A stretch of DNA of 64,000 bases from positions 25,217,547-25,281,546 of the forward strand of contig CM046873.1 in NCBI GenBank assembly GCA_025617745.1. Direction: 5' to 3'. Origin of the DNA: Heliocidaris erythrogramma. Taxonomy: Eukaryota > Echinodermata > Echinoidea > Camarodonta > Echinometridae. Both the position numbers and the translations under genes were made by a program. The notes beneath the pieces were generated by a model. The model had not been told where the DNA came from. It made no database searches and saw only the letters and a list, made by a program, of their open reading frames with translations. Every line of letters begins with the position of its first letter. The stretch's first letter is position 1. This document shows positions 53,352-64,000 of this stretch, piece by piece.

Positions 53352-54012
53352 ACGAACCCCCCTGTAGACCCGAGCTTGCGTACATGTAAGCATCCGAGGG
53401 GCGATAACATTGGAATACAAATAGTTGAAAATACAGAACAGGTCACACAATATGGAAGCATGAATACTAATCATAACCAGGCATAAACAGGTATGCCAAC
53501 GGAAAAAGAAGCAATTAGTTCTTGGTCCATGTTACGAAAAACAATCTTAGTTAAGACATCAGCAAAATAGTGCTCTACGGATACAAAAGCTACCTTACGA
53601 CAAACAAATACTGTTGATATAACAGGCAAAGTGGCAAGGTCCAGACGGAATCAATGGTGATGACATAAAGACCGAATTTGAACTGCACGAATGAGAATAG
53701 TACACCATAAAAGAAATTACAGTCATATATACCCTGGTGGTATCTCATGAGGATAGATATTCATATATACCATATGCAAAAAAGGAACATGGTAGCAATG
53801 TACTGTAAAAGTAAGTAAACCAGTAATTCAATCTCTAAACAAATAATATACAAAATCAGGGTGGTCGAGAGATGACAAAATACCATAAGTATTCTGAGCA
53901 CAGACAAAGGCATGTGCACTAAATCCCAAGTAATAGTCCTTCACATAAGCAATAAGGGAATAATACACCGATCTACACAGACAGGGACTGAGGGAGGAAA
54001 AAAAATGCAACC
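53352..54012 (-). other. Gypsy 3' non-coding region with polypurine tract
   Basis: Between the pol stop and the LTR. The element-strand tract acagggggg (53357-53365) abuts the LTR and would prime plus-strand DNA synthesis. Nothing coding. Confidence 0.7.
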
Positions 54013-56544
54013 CTATCCCACGACTTGCCCATAACGCGCGGGAAAGTGTACATGTCGGCCAGCGCGCGTAACACGCACAGGCGAGTCGCAGGGAGAGGCA
54101 GGTGTCGGAGCACGCGCTGGGGGCAGGGGGACAAGGGCGGGGGAGGGTGGCGAGCCTGGGACGGAAACCTGGCGCGCATCGTGAGCAGGCTCGCTCACGT
54201 CAAGAAAGGCGGGTTTGAGGCGGTCGATGCTGACGCTGGTAGTCTTGCCATTTTGACTAAGCACAAAGTATTGAGGCGTGCGGCGAATTACCTTGAACGG
54301 GCCTTTATATGGAGGCTGCAGTGGCTTACGCACGGCATCAACACGGACAAAGACATGGCTGCTAGTATCCAGCGACCGGTGAATGAAACTGAATTTCGAC
54401 TGCTGGCGCGTGCCAGTCGGGGAGAGGGCAGACATGTGCCGGGTAAGACGTTGCGCGTAGTCAGCCGGATCGGGGGAATGCAAAGCTGCTGGCGCAACCA
54501 TGTGCCCGGGCAGACGAAGTGCCGTGCCGTAAACAAGCTCGGACGAAGCGCAGCCCAGATCCTCTTTGACCGACGCTCGAATACCTAACAAGACAAGGGG
54601 GAGGTATTCGCGCCAACGATCTGGGGCATGTTTGGCCTTAAGCGAAGCCTTAAGCTGACGGTGGAAGCGTTCCACCATGCCATTAGCTTGCGGATGGTAT
54701 GCGGTAGTGGCGATACTGTGACAGCCTAGCAGGGCGGCCAACGCTGCAAACAGTGCGGATTGGAATTGCCTGCCTCGGTCGTGCGTGATGGTAGCCGGCG
54801 CACCAAACCGGGAAACCCAATGTTCCACCAGCGCCGTGGCGACAGTCTCCGCGGTCGCGTCGGGCAGAGGGATGGCTTCGGGCCATCGTGTAAATCGATC
54901 AATGATCGTCAACAAGTACACGGTGCCTTTGGAGGGGGGCAAGGGTCCCACGAGGTCGATATGAATATGCGCAAAACGCGCGTCTGGGTGGGCGAAAGTG
55001 CCAAGGGGTGCATGAACATGGCGCTGCACCTTGGCGCGCTGGCACGGCACGCAGGTGCGCGCCCAGTCGCGCACGTCGACGTTAACTCCAGGCCAAACAA
55101 AGCGCGCGGTGAGCAATTTCCGAGTCGCTCGAATCCCTGGATGTGAGAGGCCGTGAATGCTGTCGAAAACAGCGCGGCGGTGCTTTGCCGGGACGAATGG
55201 GCGTGGGACTCCCGTGCTTACATCGCACCAAATGTAAGCATTTCCTTCGGGAAGGAGTACCTTCTCAAATGTCAACGAGGAAGTATCATTGCGCAATGCT
55301 GCTAATTCATCATCATGCTGCTGGTCCGCGGCTATGCCACGTAAATCACAAGCGGGCGGGGCGTGGACGGCAGAGAGAGGGACGCGTGACAATGCATCGG
55401 CCACGCTATTGTCACGACCGTGGACATGGCGTATGTCGGATGTGAACTGCGACACATAATCCAAATGCCGTATCTCCCTGGGGGAGTGGCGGTCAGGTGA
55501 GGACTGCAGCGCAAATGTCAAAGGCTTGTGGTCTGTTAAGACATAGAACTCGCGTCCTTCCAAGAAATGCCGGAAATGACGGACAGCCAAGAACATTGCC
55601 AGGAGCTCGCGCCCGAATGTGCTGTATCGCGTTTCCGCGGGTTTTAAGCGGGCGGAAAAGAAAGCAATGGGTCGCCACGCGCCTCCTGACAATTGCTGAA
55701 GCACGCCACCAACAGCGGTGTCGGAAGCATCGACTGCCAGGCTTGTCGGGAGGTCCGACGACGGGTAAACCAACATTGCGGCGTCAGCTAATGACTGCTT
55801 GACGGCGTCAAACGCGGTATCGCATTCGGGGGTCCACGCAAGCGGTTTGCGTGAGCGCTTTGGCTGTTTCCGCAACATGTCAGTCAAAGGGACTAACGCG
55901 GCAGCGCAGTCAGGGACGAATCTTCGGTAGAAATTGACGAGACCTAAGAAGCCGCGCAGCTGACGCAGTGAAGACGGACGGGGAAACTCGCGTACAGCTT
56001 GTACTTTCTCCGCAAGTGGAGCGATGCCTTGGTCACTCACGCGATGACCCAGGAAGTCGAGTGCTGCCGCGCCGAACTGGCACTTTGCGGGGTTGATCAC
56101 GACGCCAAATGCGGACAAACGAGCGAAGAGCTGGCGGAGATGCTCTCTGTGCTGCTCGTGATCGTCGCTCGCGACGAGCAAATCATCAATGTACGCGTAT
56201 ACAAACGGTAGATCACGCACCACACGGTCGATAAACCGTTGAAACGTTTGGGCCGCATTACGCAAGCCAAATGGCATGCGTGTAAAATGAAACAAACCAA
56301 ATGGCGTTGTGATAGCCGTTTTGCGTTGGTCATCTGGAAGGACGGGTATTTGATGGTACGCACGTACCAGGTCAATCTTGGAAAACACGCGTTTGCCTTC
56401 AAGGTGGACGGAAAAATCAGGGATGGTCACGCGATTCAGCGCGCGGTAATCCCCACACGGCCGCCAATCGCCGGTCTTTTTGGGGACCATATGCAATGGT
56501 GAAGACCATGCGCTGTCGGAGGCTTCGACGATCCCTAGCTCCAT
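54013..56544 (-). CDS. Gypsy Pol: reverse transcriptase, RNase H, integrase (843 aa, open)
   Basis: Domains in order: RT (about 1-170) with [52 protein letters not shown] and the catalytic YIDD at 118-121; RNase H (about 265-380) with DAS, GREL and TDHKPL acidic residues; integrase zinc finger (HGLSHPG ... CVPCQ); integrase core with HIDLVG, THDRG and MVERFHR supplying the D, D and E residues. A chromodomain is not recognised. The frame has no stop over 843 codons. About nine residues between the ALN-TIPD and FSVHLEG blocks seem to be missing relative to the family, which may harm RT. The ATG at the start is incidental, since upstream RT sequence and protease are deleted. Confidence 0.93.
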   Translation of the reverse strand: MELGIVEASDSAWSSPLHMVPKKTGDWRPCGDYRALNRVTIPDFSVHLEGKRVFSKIDLVRAYHQIPVLPDDQRKTAITTPFGLFHFTRMPFGLRNAAQTFQRFIDRVVRDLPFVYAYIDDLLVASDDHEQHREHLRQLFARLSAFGVVINPAKCQFGAAALDFLGHRVSDQGIAPLAEKVQAVREFPRPSSLRQLRGFLGLVNFYRRFVPDCAAALVPLTDMLRKQPKRSRKPLAWTPECDTAFDAVKQSLADAAMLVYPSSDLPTSLAVDASDTAVGGVLQQLSGGAWRPIAFFSARLKPAETRYSTFGRELLAMFLAVRHFRHFLEGREFYVLTDHKPLTFALQSSPDRHSPREIRHLDYVSQFTSDIRHVHGRDNSVADALSRVPLSAVHAPPACDLRGIAADQQHDDELAALRNDTSSLTFEKVLLPEGNAYIWCDVSTGVPRPFVPAKHRRAVFDSIHGLSHPGIRATRKLLTARFVWPGVNVDVRDWARTCVPCQRAKVQRHVHAPLGTFAHPDARFAHIHIDLVGPLPPSKGTVYLLTIIDRFTRWPEAIPLPDATAETVATALVEHWVSRFGAPATITHDRGRQFQSALFAALAALLGCHSIATTAYHPQANGMVERFHRQLKASLKAKHAPDRWREYLPLVLLGIRASVKEDLGCASSELVYGTALRLPGHMVAPAALHSPDPADYAQRLTRHMSALSPTGTRQQSKFSFIHRSLDTSSHVFVRVDAVRKPLQPPYKGPFKVIRRTPQYFVLSQNGKTTSVSIDRLKPAFLDVSEPAHDARQVSVPGSPPSPALVPLPPARAPTPASPCDSPVRVTRAGRHVHFPARYGQVVG

Positions 56545-57053
56545 GAGATGAGCTGCGATGAGTCAGGCCCGTTAGCGGTCGTTTGCGAGCTAGTAAGGAT
56601 AATTTGCACATTCGCGGGGAGTCGCTGCACGAACAACTGCTTCAGAATGTTTTCTTCAAGTTTGTGCTCGCCAAGCAGTTGCCTCATTTTTCGCCAGAAC
56701 TGGGAAGGCTTGCGATCCCCCAGTTCCAACTCGGTTAGCAGCAATTGTAGTCTCCTTTGCTCCGATTCGGAGGTGCGCCGAGTAAGCTCCTCCTTTAAGT
56801 GGTCGTAGGGCGAATCAGCGGGCGGGTGAAGCAGCACATCGCGTACCTCTTGCGCAATCTCAGGCTGTAAGGCGGCGACGACATGCGAGAATTTGGTAGT
56901 CTGAGATGATATGCGTCGGGTAGCAAACTGTGCCTCGACTTGGGCAAACCATATTTGAGGGTCCGATGCCCAAAATGGGGGCAATTTGATGGGGACCGGT
57001 GCCGATATCGGAGCTAGCTCGGCCGCGGGCGCTTGGTCTGATGGGTTAGACAT
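56535..57053 (-). pseudogene. Gypsy Gag, C-terminally deleted
   Basis: From MSNPSDQAPAAELAP, with LPPFWASDPQIWFAQVEAQF as a typical Gypsy Gag block and QRRLQLLLTELELGDRKPSQ as the capsid-like part. It ends [15 protein letters not shown], where the sequence passes directly into RT in another frame. There is no CCHC knuckle. Upstream codons to 57098 are open, but the start at 57053 fits family Gag better. Confidence 0.85.
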
Positions 57054-57106
57054 CGCGCGCGAATAATCGAAGAGACAAGTCGTAGAATTGGGTATCAAAA
57101 AACTTC

Positions 57107-57673
57107 AATATGTTCAAAGGTGATGTCTGTGACTATCGCATCTTCAAAGCGAACTTCTTACATATGACTAAGAACAAGTATAGTAGAAGAGATGCCATAG
57201 CTATTCTACGATAATGCTTGGAAGGTAAGCCATCAGAGTTGATCAGATGCATTGGTGGAGACTACGAAGCAGCGTGGGATCTCCTTGATGCTATGTATGG
57301 AGACCGGAGATTTATTGCAGATGCAATAATCAGCGACCTCAATGACTTCAAGCCATTGAGGGACGGAGATGACATGAGGTTCTGTGAGCTTGTACAGTTG
57401 GTAATGAGAAGCTATAATACACTCGAAGAGGTTGGATGCCAACATGATATAGATAACCCGATGCTAGCTCTTATTGAAAGGAAGCTGAATGCAGATGACA
57501 AGAGGGTGTGGTTTCGCTACCTGGAAACCACAAAGACAGAAGCGAGCCTCTTTCTACTGCTTGACTGGATGACATCAGAAATGAAGTCAAGGATGAGGGC
57601 ATCAGCTCCTGTTCGATGCAGTAAACAGAAGAACCAGATATATCATGTTGGTCAGAAGGAAGAAAGGAAATGA
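57107..57673 (+). pseudogene. BEL/Pao Gag fragment (DUF1759)
   Basis: FKGDVCDYRIFKANFLHMTK, then after an in-frame TAA at 57211-57213 CLEGKPSELIRCIGGDYEAA and WDLLDAMYGDRRFIADAI, the typical BEL gag block. It continues open to a stop at 57671-57673. The N-terminal part of gag is absent. Confidence 0.85.
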
Positions 57674-58500
57674 TCTACTTTGCCTTTCTTCAAATGCTGG
57701 ATCTGTGAATCCTCCACCCACGTCTGAAGAAAGTAAAAGACAACCATGCATGCTTCAGCTGCTTAAAGAAGGCAGGGCGAGATCATCGGTCTTCCAACTG
57801 TAAGAGGAGGAGAAGATGCACTGAGACAGTCAACGGGGAACAGTACTATCATCACCCACTTCTACATAGTGTACCTAAAAGCAATAGTGTTGGAGTAGCT
57901 TGTGTGCGCAACATGAGAGCGGTCCTGCCTGTTATCACAGCTAAGATCTTGGGTGCTACTACAGTATCATTAAACAATCTGTAGCAGATGATCTGAGACT
58001 GAAAGGAAGGAAAACTACCATCAACATTATCAAAGTGGGGAACTTAGAGGAAGAGTGGAAACTCATGTCTACAAAGTGCCCATAAGAGCTCTTGATAGGA
58101 ATGCTCCTGTTCACATGATAACTGCACTTGGGCTTTCCAGCATTAATGATAGCATTGCAGAGATACAGATGAAAGACATTGCTGCTCAACTGAATCTAAA
58201 AGAGACAGTAGTAGAGTAGTGGAGCCATTGATCTGCTCATTGGAATAGACCTTCCAAAATTTCGTGGAGGAGAGACGAGAGAAGGAAGCAGATACTCTGC
58301 AAGGAAGTCTCCCTTGGGCTTGGTGGTCTTTGGAGGCTCATTATCAGAGGAAATCCAGCATGGTGCAGTTCTGCTGCATGTCCAGATGGCAAGCCCGGTA
58401 AACCTAACTGACTTCTGGGAGACTGAAACAATGGGCAGATGGGCGTCCAGTTCAGCGACTGCCAGTGCAAGCCGATTGACATGACATGACAAAGAAAGAA
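57674..58500 (+). pseudogene. BEL/Pao zinc knuckles and protease, broken
   Basis: FFKCWICESSTH (about 57686) and HACFSCLKKAGRDHRSSNC (about 57745) look like degraded CCHC knuckles. In another frame YIKQSVADDLRLKGRKTTIN (about 57962) and DLLIGIDLPKF (about 58232) are protease-region blocks. The catalytic aspartate motif is not visible. Several frameshifts and stops. Confidence 0.72.
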
Positions 58501-58504
58501 AGAG

Positions 58505-60096
58505 ATGAATATGATGGCATCTATAGTTCCTGCGAGAAAGTTGGTACTCAGTGGAAGATTCCATACCCGTGGAAAAAAAAGTCCGCACTCATTGCCAAAC
58601 AATAGAGTAGAGGCGGAAAAGGTCTTACAATCCACTGAAAGGAGACTGGTAAGAGACAAAAGCCATGCTGAGGCCTACAAGAAACAGATGGTAGAAATGG
58701 TGGAAATGGGATTTGCCAGAAAGCTATCCGAGAAAGAGATAAAATCATACAAGGGCCCAGTCCATTATGTGTCCCATCATGCAGTAATAAGACCTGAAAA
58801 AGGGAGTACATCAGTCAGAATTGTCTTCAACTCCTCAGCTACTTACCAAGGTCACAGCCTCAACGACTATTGGCTGAAAGGTCCAGATTTACTCAACAGT
58901 CCGGTGTACTGCTCCGGTTCCGGGAGAATGCAGTTGGTGTTTGTGGGGACATATCTAAGATGTACCATCGGGTTCTCATACCAGTAGAAGATCAACATGT
59001 GCATCGCTACCTATGGCGTGACTTGGAATCTGAAAGACCACCAGATGTGTATGTCAAAACTGTTTTGACATTTGGAGATAAACCCTCACCAGCAATGGCC
59101 CAAATTGCACTGAGACGAACGGCGGAAGAGGGTGAGGAAGCACATCCACAGGCAGCCCTCATCACGAAAGAGGATGTGTACATGGATGACATCTGCTCTT
59201 CCATGCCAAGTAAGGAAGACGCAGTACAGCTAACCAGAGAAATAAATGACGTGTTGGCTGAAGGTGGTTTCAGAGTGAAAGGCTGGTCATCTAATGAAAA
59301 GCTTAAAGATAAAGACCATCAAGAACAGGATGGAAATGGATTACTAGAATCTGTGACTGAGGAAAAAGTTCTCGGTGTTGCTTGGGACCAGCAAAAAAAT
59401 GTCTTCACGTACAGGGTGATAGCACAGGGTACTGCTACAGACGGAACGCAGCTCAGACTGACAAAGAGGAAAATCTTAAGTAGAATCGCAAAGATTTTCG
59501 ACCCTCTTTGCTTCGCATCTGCATTTCTCATCAAAGCCAAAATAGAAATGTAGAGACTCTGGAAAATGGGTGTTGAATGGGATGAAGAACTTTCATCAAC
59601 AAATGGTTGTCTCTGTTTGAGGAGATGCATATTCTCAGACGCGTCAGAGAACGCATTTGGTGCATGCGTGTACATGAGATGGTAACTGCAGAACGGAGAG
59701 TTTGAGTCCAGGTTTGTGACAGCCAAGTCTAGAGTTGCGCCACTGAAGAGATTAACAGTGCCAAGACTTGAATTACAGGCAGCAGTTATGGCTAGCAGAC
59801 TGAATACATCAATGGTGAAGGAGCTGAGAATGACTGTAGAAAAGACTATATTCTTCACAGAAGGTATGATTGTCTTATCATTGATAAGAAGCCAGGCAAC
59901 AGTATTCAAGCCATTTGTATCAGCAAGAGTTGGAGAAGTTCAAAGTAGTTCTGACCCAAGTCAATGGAGACATGTTCCAGGTACTCTGAATCCAGCTGAT
60001 GACATATCAAGAGGTATATCTGTCAATCAGCTACATGACAGATGGAAGAAAGGGCCAGAATTCTTATGCTTGCCTGAAGACCAGTGGCCAGTATAG
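58505..60096 (+). pseudogene. BEL/Pao reverse transcriptase and RNase H, frameshifted
   Basis: RT begins around 58590 with EKVLQSTERRLVRDKSHAEA, then VRIVFNSSATYQGHSLND. After a frameshift near 58900 it reads GVLLRFRENAVGVCGDISKM and the catalytic YMDDI near 59178, ending in DPLCFASAFLIKAKIEM and a stop at 59551. The RNase H-like part has FSDASENAFGACVYMRW (about 59634), a stop, then AKSRVAPLKRLTVPRLELQA and WRHVPGTLNPADDISRG. The sequence order is standard for BEL/Pao pol. Confidence 0.88.
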
Positions 60097-61470
60097 ATGA
60101 AGTAAAGCTCGATCAACCCACTGGAAATGAAGAGAGACGTAAGGTTAAAGCAATCATGCATGTAACCAGTACAGACATTATTGACTGTAAGAGAGTGTCT
60201 AGCTGGAAGCGACTCTTACGAATAACAGCATACGTCTTCCGATTCGTTCGAGTTCTGAAGAGTAAAGTCCAGAAGAGAGTTGTACAAGATGACGGAGTCA
60301 CTCTTACACCGTCAGAGTTGAGTGAAGCTGAGAAGTACTGGGTCAAACGAGCACAACTCTGTCTACTACCCAGATATGAAAAAGGAGAGTTCAAGGTGCT
60401 CACTCCCTTTCTAGATGACGAAAGCGTGATAAGAGTAGGAGGTAAGAGGAGAAAACCTGGTAACATCAGAATCCAAACATCCATCTCTACTTCCATCAAG
60501 CCATCACGTATCATTCCTAATCACGCAATACATGTATGAGTTAGGTCACGACGGTGTAGCCACAGCAATCGCCAAAACCAGGAGGAGGTTTTGGATTCTT
60601 CAGGGTGCTAAACTTGCCAAGACAATCAAATTCAGATGTGTAGTATGCAGAATGAATGACCAAGGGCCAGAGACACATATGATGGCAAATCTACCAGAAG
60701 AGAGAGTTGCCCCATTCACACCGCCATTTCATTTCACCTCAGTCGACTATTTTGGACCGATACAGGTGAAAGTAGGCAGGAACAAGACAGCCAAAAACTA
60801 CGGGGTTATATTCACCTGCCTAAATACAAGAGCTCTGCATCTTGAGTTGGCTGTCGACTGTACGACAATGGAATTTCTACAAGTTATGCGTAGATTTTTC
60901 TCCATACGAGGGCAACCAGCTAGGTTGCTTAGCGACAACGGCACACATTTCATCGGAGCAGAGCGTGAACTACATGAGATGGTCTGTGGCTGGAATGAAA
61001 ATGAGCTAAAGGGCTTCTGCGCGCAAAAGGGGACGGAGTGGAAGTTTACAACTCCTTCGGCACCGCATCAGAATGGCTGTGCTGAATCTCTAGTCAAGAG
61101 CTGTAAAGTCGCGCTGAAGAAAGCTGTTGGTAGCCAGAAGTTGACTCCACTTGAGCTCTTCACTTGCCTTAAAGAGGTCGCGAATCTAGTAAATCGACGA
61201 TCGATTGGCAGGGTCCCGAATGACCCAGATGATGGTACTTACCTCAGCCAGAACGACATGCTGCTCGGGAGATCATCAAGCACTGTACCGCAAGGACCGT
61301 TTCGCGAGACGCGAAACCCAAGACATCGCGTAGAGTTTGTACAACAGATCGTCAATGCGTTCTGGAAGAGCTGTAACAGGGACGTTTTTCCATTACTTGT
61401 GCCTCGCAGAAAATGGAACACTGAGAAACGTAGAAGATATCGTTGTAGCTGCAGATCACAATGCCATTAG
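60097..61470 (+). pseudogene. BEL/Pao integrase, frameshifted
   Basis: A linker frame (to 60539) passes by frameshift to 60532. The zinc finger has a GHDG ... RRRFWILQGAKLAK ... CVVC pattern. The core has SVDYFGPI, LLSDNGTHFIGAEREL and HQNGCAESLVKSCKVAL, giving the D, D and E residues. The frame is open to 61470 but departs from the family after about 61420. Confidence 0.88.
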
Positions 61471-61621
61471 AGGAAAGTGGACTCTAGGAAGGATTATACA
61501 TGCATATCCAGGTGCCGATGGGCGAATTCGTAATGTTAAGGTTACAACTGCAGACTCTGACCTGCGAAGGCCAATCAAGAAAATTGTAGTGATATATCCG
61601 GCAGAGGGATATGAAGATTAA
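61405..61621 (+). pseudogene. BEL/Pao Pol C-terminal domain
   Basis: A second frame continues the integrase: VEDIVVAADHNAIRGKWTLG, then RIIHAYPGADGRIRNVKV and a PIKKIVVIYP end with TAA at 61619-61621. This is the beta-rich tail usual after BEL/Pao integrases (DUF5641 type). One frameshift separates it from the core. Confidence 0.82.
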
Positions 61622-61856
61622 TTTAATTTCAAGATTAAACTGAATGCCGTGCATTTAGTAGAGAATGTAGTTAACTTTGCATAAGTCGAATCTGTTGGGA
61701 CCACAAAAATATTTTGACTTATGCTAAATTCGACGTAGGTAAGGTTCAACTTATGCGACTTCGGGTAATGCAAGGTTAACTTTAGTAGTATGTTGTTGAA
61801 AAAAGATTACATGTATTTGCAAATTTTTAATTTCCCCCTTTTTGGGGCGGGGAGGA

Positions 61857-63480
61857 TGTTTCGTTGAAACAGGATTTGCTTTTCAGTGAATTTAAAAACA
61901 CTTTAGATTTGTCTTCAAGGACACCATGATTTTCCCAAGATTCTTCGCAGCTATAAATTTCTGACGACAAGATAACATGTTGAAATTTGTTGGGATCAAA
62001 ACTACCCAAATTTGTCCGATGTTAACTCTGTTTCTTCTGAGTCTACTATAACTTCAATAATCCAACTATTATTATCATTGTTATTATTACTATTTTATTA
62101 TATTATCATTATTATTATATCATTTCGTGTGTTTGGAGCCAGAAGGGCGTTAACTGTGTGTAAAAGCATATGACTTCACGCCTTCTGGCTCAAAACAGAC
62201 CATTTGTTCCCTGGTCCACCCAGTACAACAGCTTTCCGGTATTAGAAACGATACTTTTCAATGAATATATAATGTTGTTTTTTGAAAGGGGAAAAAGTGG
62301 GGGAAGGAGCTTAAGAAAAGTACGGATTAAAAAGTGGGAGGTGACTTTGACTGCAGTAATGAACTAGGGCATTTTCTTAAACCTAAGCATTTTTAGAAAT
62401 CGAAATAATCCAGTAACAAAATTAATTCCACTTCTGTTTTTATGATGGGATCATTTTCGTTTTCATGCATAAGTAATCAGGCTTCATAACTATTTCGTTT
62501 ATCCATTTATTTTCTTTCCGAGCTTAGAAAATATACATGCAGTTTAATGGGTAAAGGATAAATGGAGAAATGCCCAATTATTGAGGTGTTGCCCCCTCCC
62601 CTCCCCCATTAAATCTTTAATCAAAAAAGATCTTTCAATTGACTTGTGTTTAGAAAAAAGACAAGGGAAAAACAAAACAAAACAAAACTAAACAAACAAA
62701 AACAAAAATATAACCACTTTGTACATGTAAATGGTTTTCATAGGAAGAATAAAAAAAAGAATCTGATAATATGACCTTTGTCATCTGTATCTGAATCAAG
62801 AATGCATCCCACAAGAAGCTCGGTTGAACTTAAGAAATATCCCCCGGTATTCAAAAGATTACGCCACGACTCCTCAACACAATTTGTGATGGAATTTAAA
62901 ATTTATGAATATGTAGATTATGTATTATTTGTTATACCTGTTTAGATTGGGATTTTGCATTTTCTGTAACATTTAGAATCCGCGGGAATAGTTCAGGATA
63001 AATGAATTTAAATTGGATATTGTTTTGGATTGCCAACAGATAAACAATGATGAGGAAAAATGATGGATATGATTACTGAAATTAGGATTTTGGAAATTGC
63101 TAGATTAACGGGACTGTTTTGTGGTGCAGATTATTGTGATTTCTCGCAGGCGGTATAATAAGTATGTGATACAGAGTGAACGAAACGGAAATCAAATGTA
63201 CTGGAAGAAAATCAACCCAAACATAAGAAAGTTTGATTAAGAATACAATGGAGCAGGATTTAAAATGACATGTTTAAACATATAAAAATTAAGTTGTCAA
63301 AATGTACATAGATGATTATATGTATCATTATATCAGTCGATTTTTTTCTTTTTTTTGTCGGAGAAGAGATTATGCTTTCTAGATGGATAATGGATGGGAA
63401 ACGAACTGTCACTTTATACTAATATTTAATATCTTTCTCGTACATTATCAAATGCATTATGATTCATAAATAAAGAGATG
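61857..63480 (+). repeat. BEL/Pao 3' LTR (start firm, end uncertain)
   Basis: The LTR starts tgtttcgttgaaacagg right after the purine tract. An AATAAA at about 63468-63473 is a candidate polyadenylation signal. Without a second LTR I cannot fix the 3' end; a boundary anywhere from about 63480 to 63610 is possible. Short open frames inside are not coding. Confidence 0.55.
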
Positions 63481-64000
63481 GCGCCCTTCGAACACGGACT
63501 GTGTGAAATTGTGTGAGCATTTTGAGAGCTTTTTTTCTGAATTTATATAACTTTGTACATTTCCAAACTGGAAAACTTTATATTAGTCTTCTAAATATGT
63601 GACAGTTCATTCGCCGAGGTAAAATCTTCGTCTTCTTATCGCATCTACTTCCACCTTATCGTAAGTTTAAACTGTACTCGATTTCCATTGACTCTTGCTT
63701 TCCGTTACACTTAGTCTCAGATATGGCAGTTAAAATGCGTAGCAATCGATACCACGGCCAGCCTGGAACAACGACTTTTAAGTACAAACTCCCTAAAGGT
63801 ATTGCCATGCAGTGGGAGCATCTCTTTCGCTTTGGACCTTATTTTCAACGCTCATGAATCTGTACCCGAGGGTCTTGCATCAGCAGACTTCTGCCTTGGA
63901 GAACTATCACAAATGTACCCCGTTTTGAACGTTGAAATATGTCGCCATTTTGTTCTCGTCGGAGAATCGGAACGCGAAAACCATTTAAGCAGATCTTCGT
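63481..64000. other. Unassigned sequence at the window end
   Basis: Contains tggcgcccttcgaacacgga at 63479-63498, which resembles a lysine-tRNA primer-binding site with small differences. No recognisable frame follows before the window ends. Confidence 0.35.

Larger units (their letters stand above)
52150..57098 (-). mobile_element. Ty3/Gypsy LTR retrotransposon, 5'-truncated
   Basis: Order on the - strand: gag (57053 to 56535), pol (56544 to 54013), about 650 bp non-coding, polypurine tract (53368-53355), 3' LTR (53351-52150). There is no 5' LTR: the sequence beyond the gag start passes within about 50 bp into BEL gag sequence. The gag zinc knuckle, protease and beginning of RT are missing. 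It is not an autonomous element as it stands. The pol sequence style resembles the CsRn1-type Gypsy group, but this is a recollection and not a search result. Confidence 0.88.
57107..61856 (+). mobile_element. BEL/Pao LTR retrotransposon, 5'-truncated, internal region
   Basis: Gag (DUF1759 type), zinc knuckles, protease, RT, RNase H, integrase and a C-terminal domain appear in BEL/Pao order on the + strand, broken by stops and frameshifts. The left end starts mid-gag at the Gypsy junction with no 5' LTR or primer-binding site. The 3' end has a purine tract, ggggcggggagga (61844-61856), then the LTR start. Confidence 0.9.

Noticed and set aside
54025-54588. 187-codon + strand frame opposite the Gypsy pol
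   Set aside because: It is the antisense shadow of the GC-rich integrase C-terminal coding region.
57107-61621. BEL pol region as a domesticated host gene
   Set aside because: Multiple stops and frameshifts in gag, protease, RT and integrase, plus purine tract and LTR sequence, point to a dead transposon copy.

Overview
This is a eukaryotic, intron- and transposon-rich window, AT-rich overall. One host gene is recognisable with confidence: CDC37, the Hsp90 co-chaperone for protein kinases, on the + strand in ten coding exons from 15031 to 35426. The translated product is 387 aa and collinear with animal CDC37. Marine-invertebrate features (tRNA-derived SINEs with ATT tails, BEL/Pao and Ty3/Gypsy elements, many MITEs with poly-G/C cores, very frequent TACATGTA) suggest a deuterostome such as a sea urchin. 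That assignment is inference from repeat style; no ribosomal or mitochondrial marker is present.

Layout. 1-15000: no convincing gene, but many inverted-repeat elements. They include a ~3.5 kb foldback (7445-10910) that has taken two younger insertions, a 237-bp hAT-like MITE and a 1153-bp TA-flanked element, both testable against empty sites in the same sequence. 14880-15063: CDC37 promoter and first coding exon. 15064-35177: CDC37 introns, with two long palindromes in intron 1, a LINE tail running into a 24-bp minisatellite in intron 3, and, in intron 6, a decayed partial copy of exon 6 abutting one arm of an inverted repeat. 35427-42000: 3' flank, SINE, LINE tail, MITEs and an orphan housekeeping-type promoter candidate (37240-37370). 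42002-48903: a direct tandem duplication (~3.6 and ~3.3 kb units) whose two units differ by clean insertions and deletions. 49985-52130: a decayed non-LTR retrotransposon (- strand). 52150-57098: a 5'-truncated Ty3/Gypsy element (- strand) with a 3' LTR, polypurine tract and a long open pol frame, but with the gag-pol junction deleted. 57107-61856 and beyond: a BEL/Pao element (+ strand), truncated within gag, frameshifted, with a 3' LTR start at 61857. 62000-64000: LTR sequence and unassigned DNA.

No rRNA, intact tRNA gene, CRISPR array or prokaryote-type operon was seen. The window's interest lies in the nested history of its mobile DNA, which can be ordered because several insertions have an uninterrupted paralogous copy nearby. 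I found no convincing new multi-gene system.
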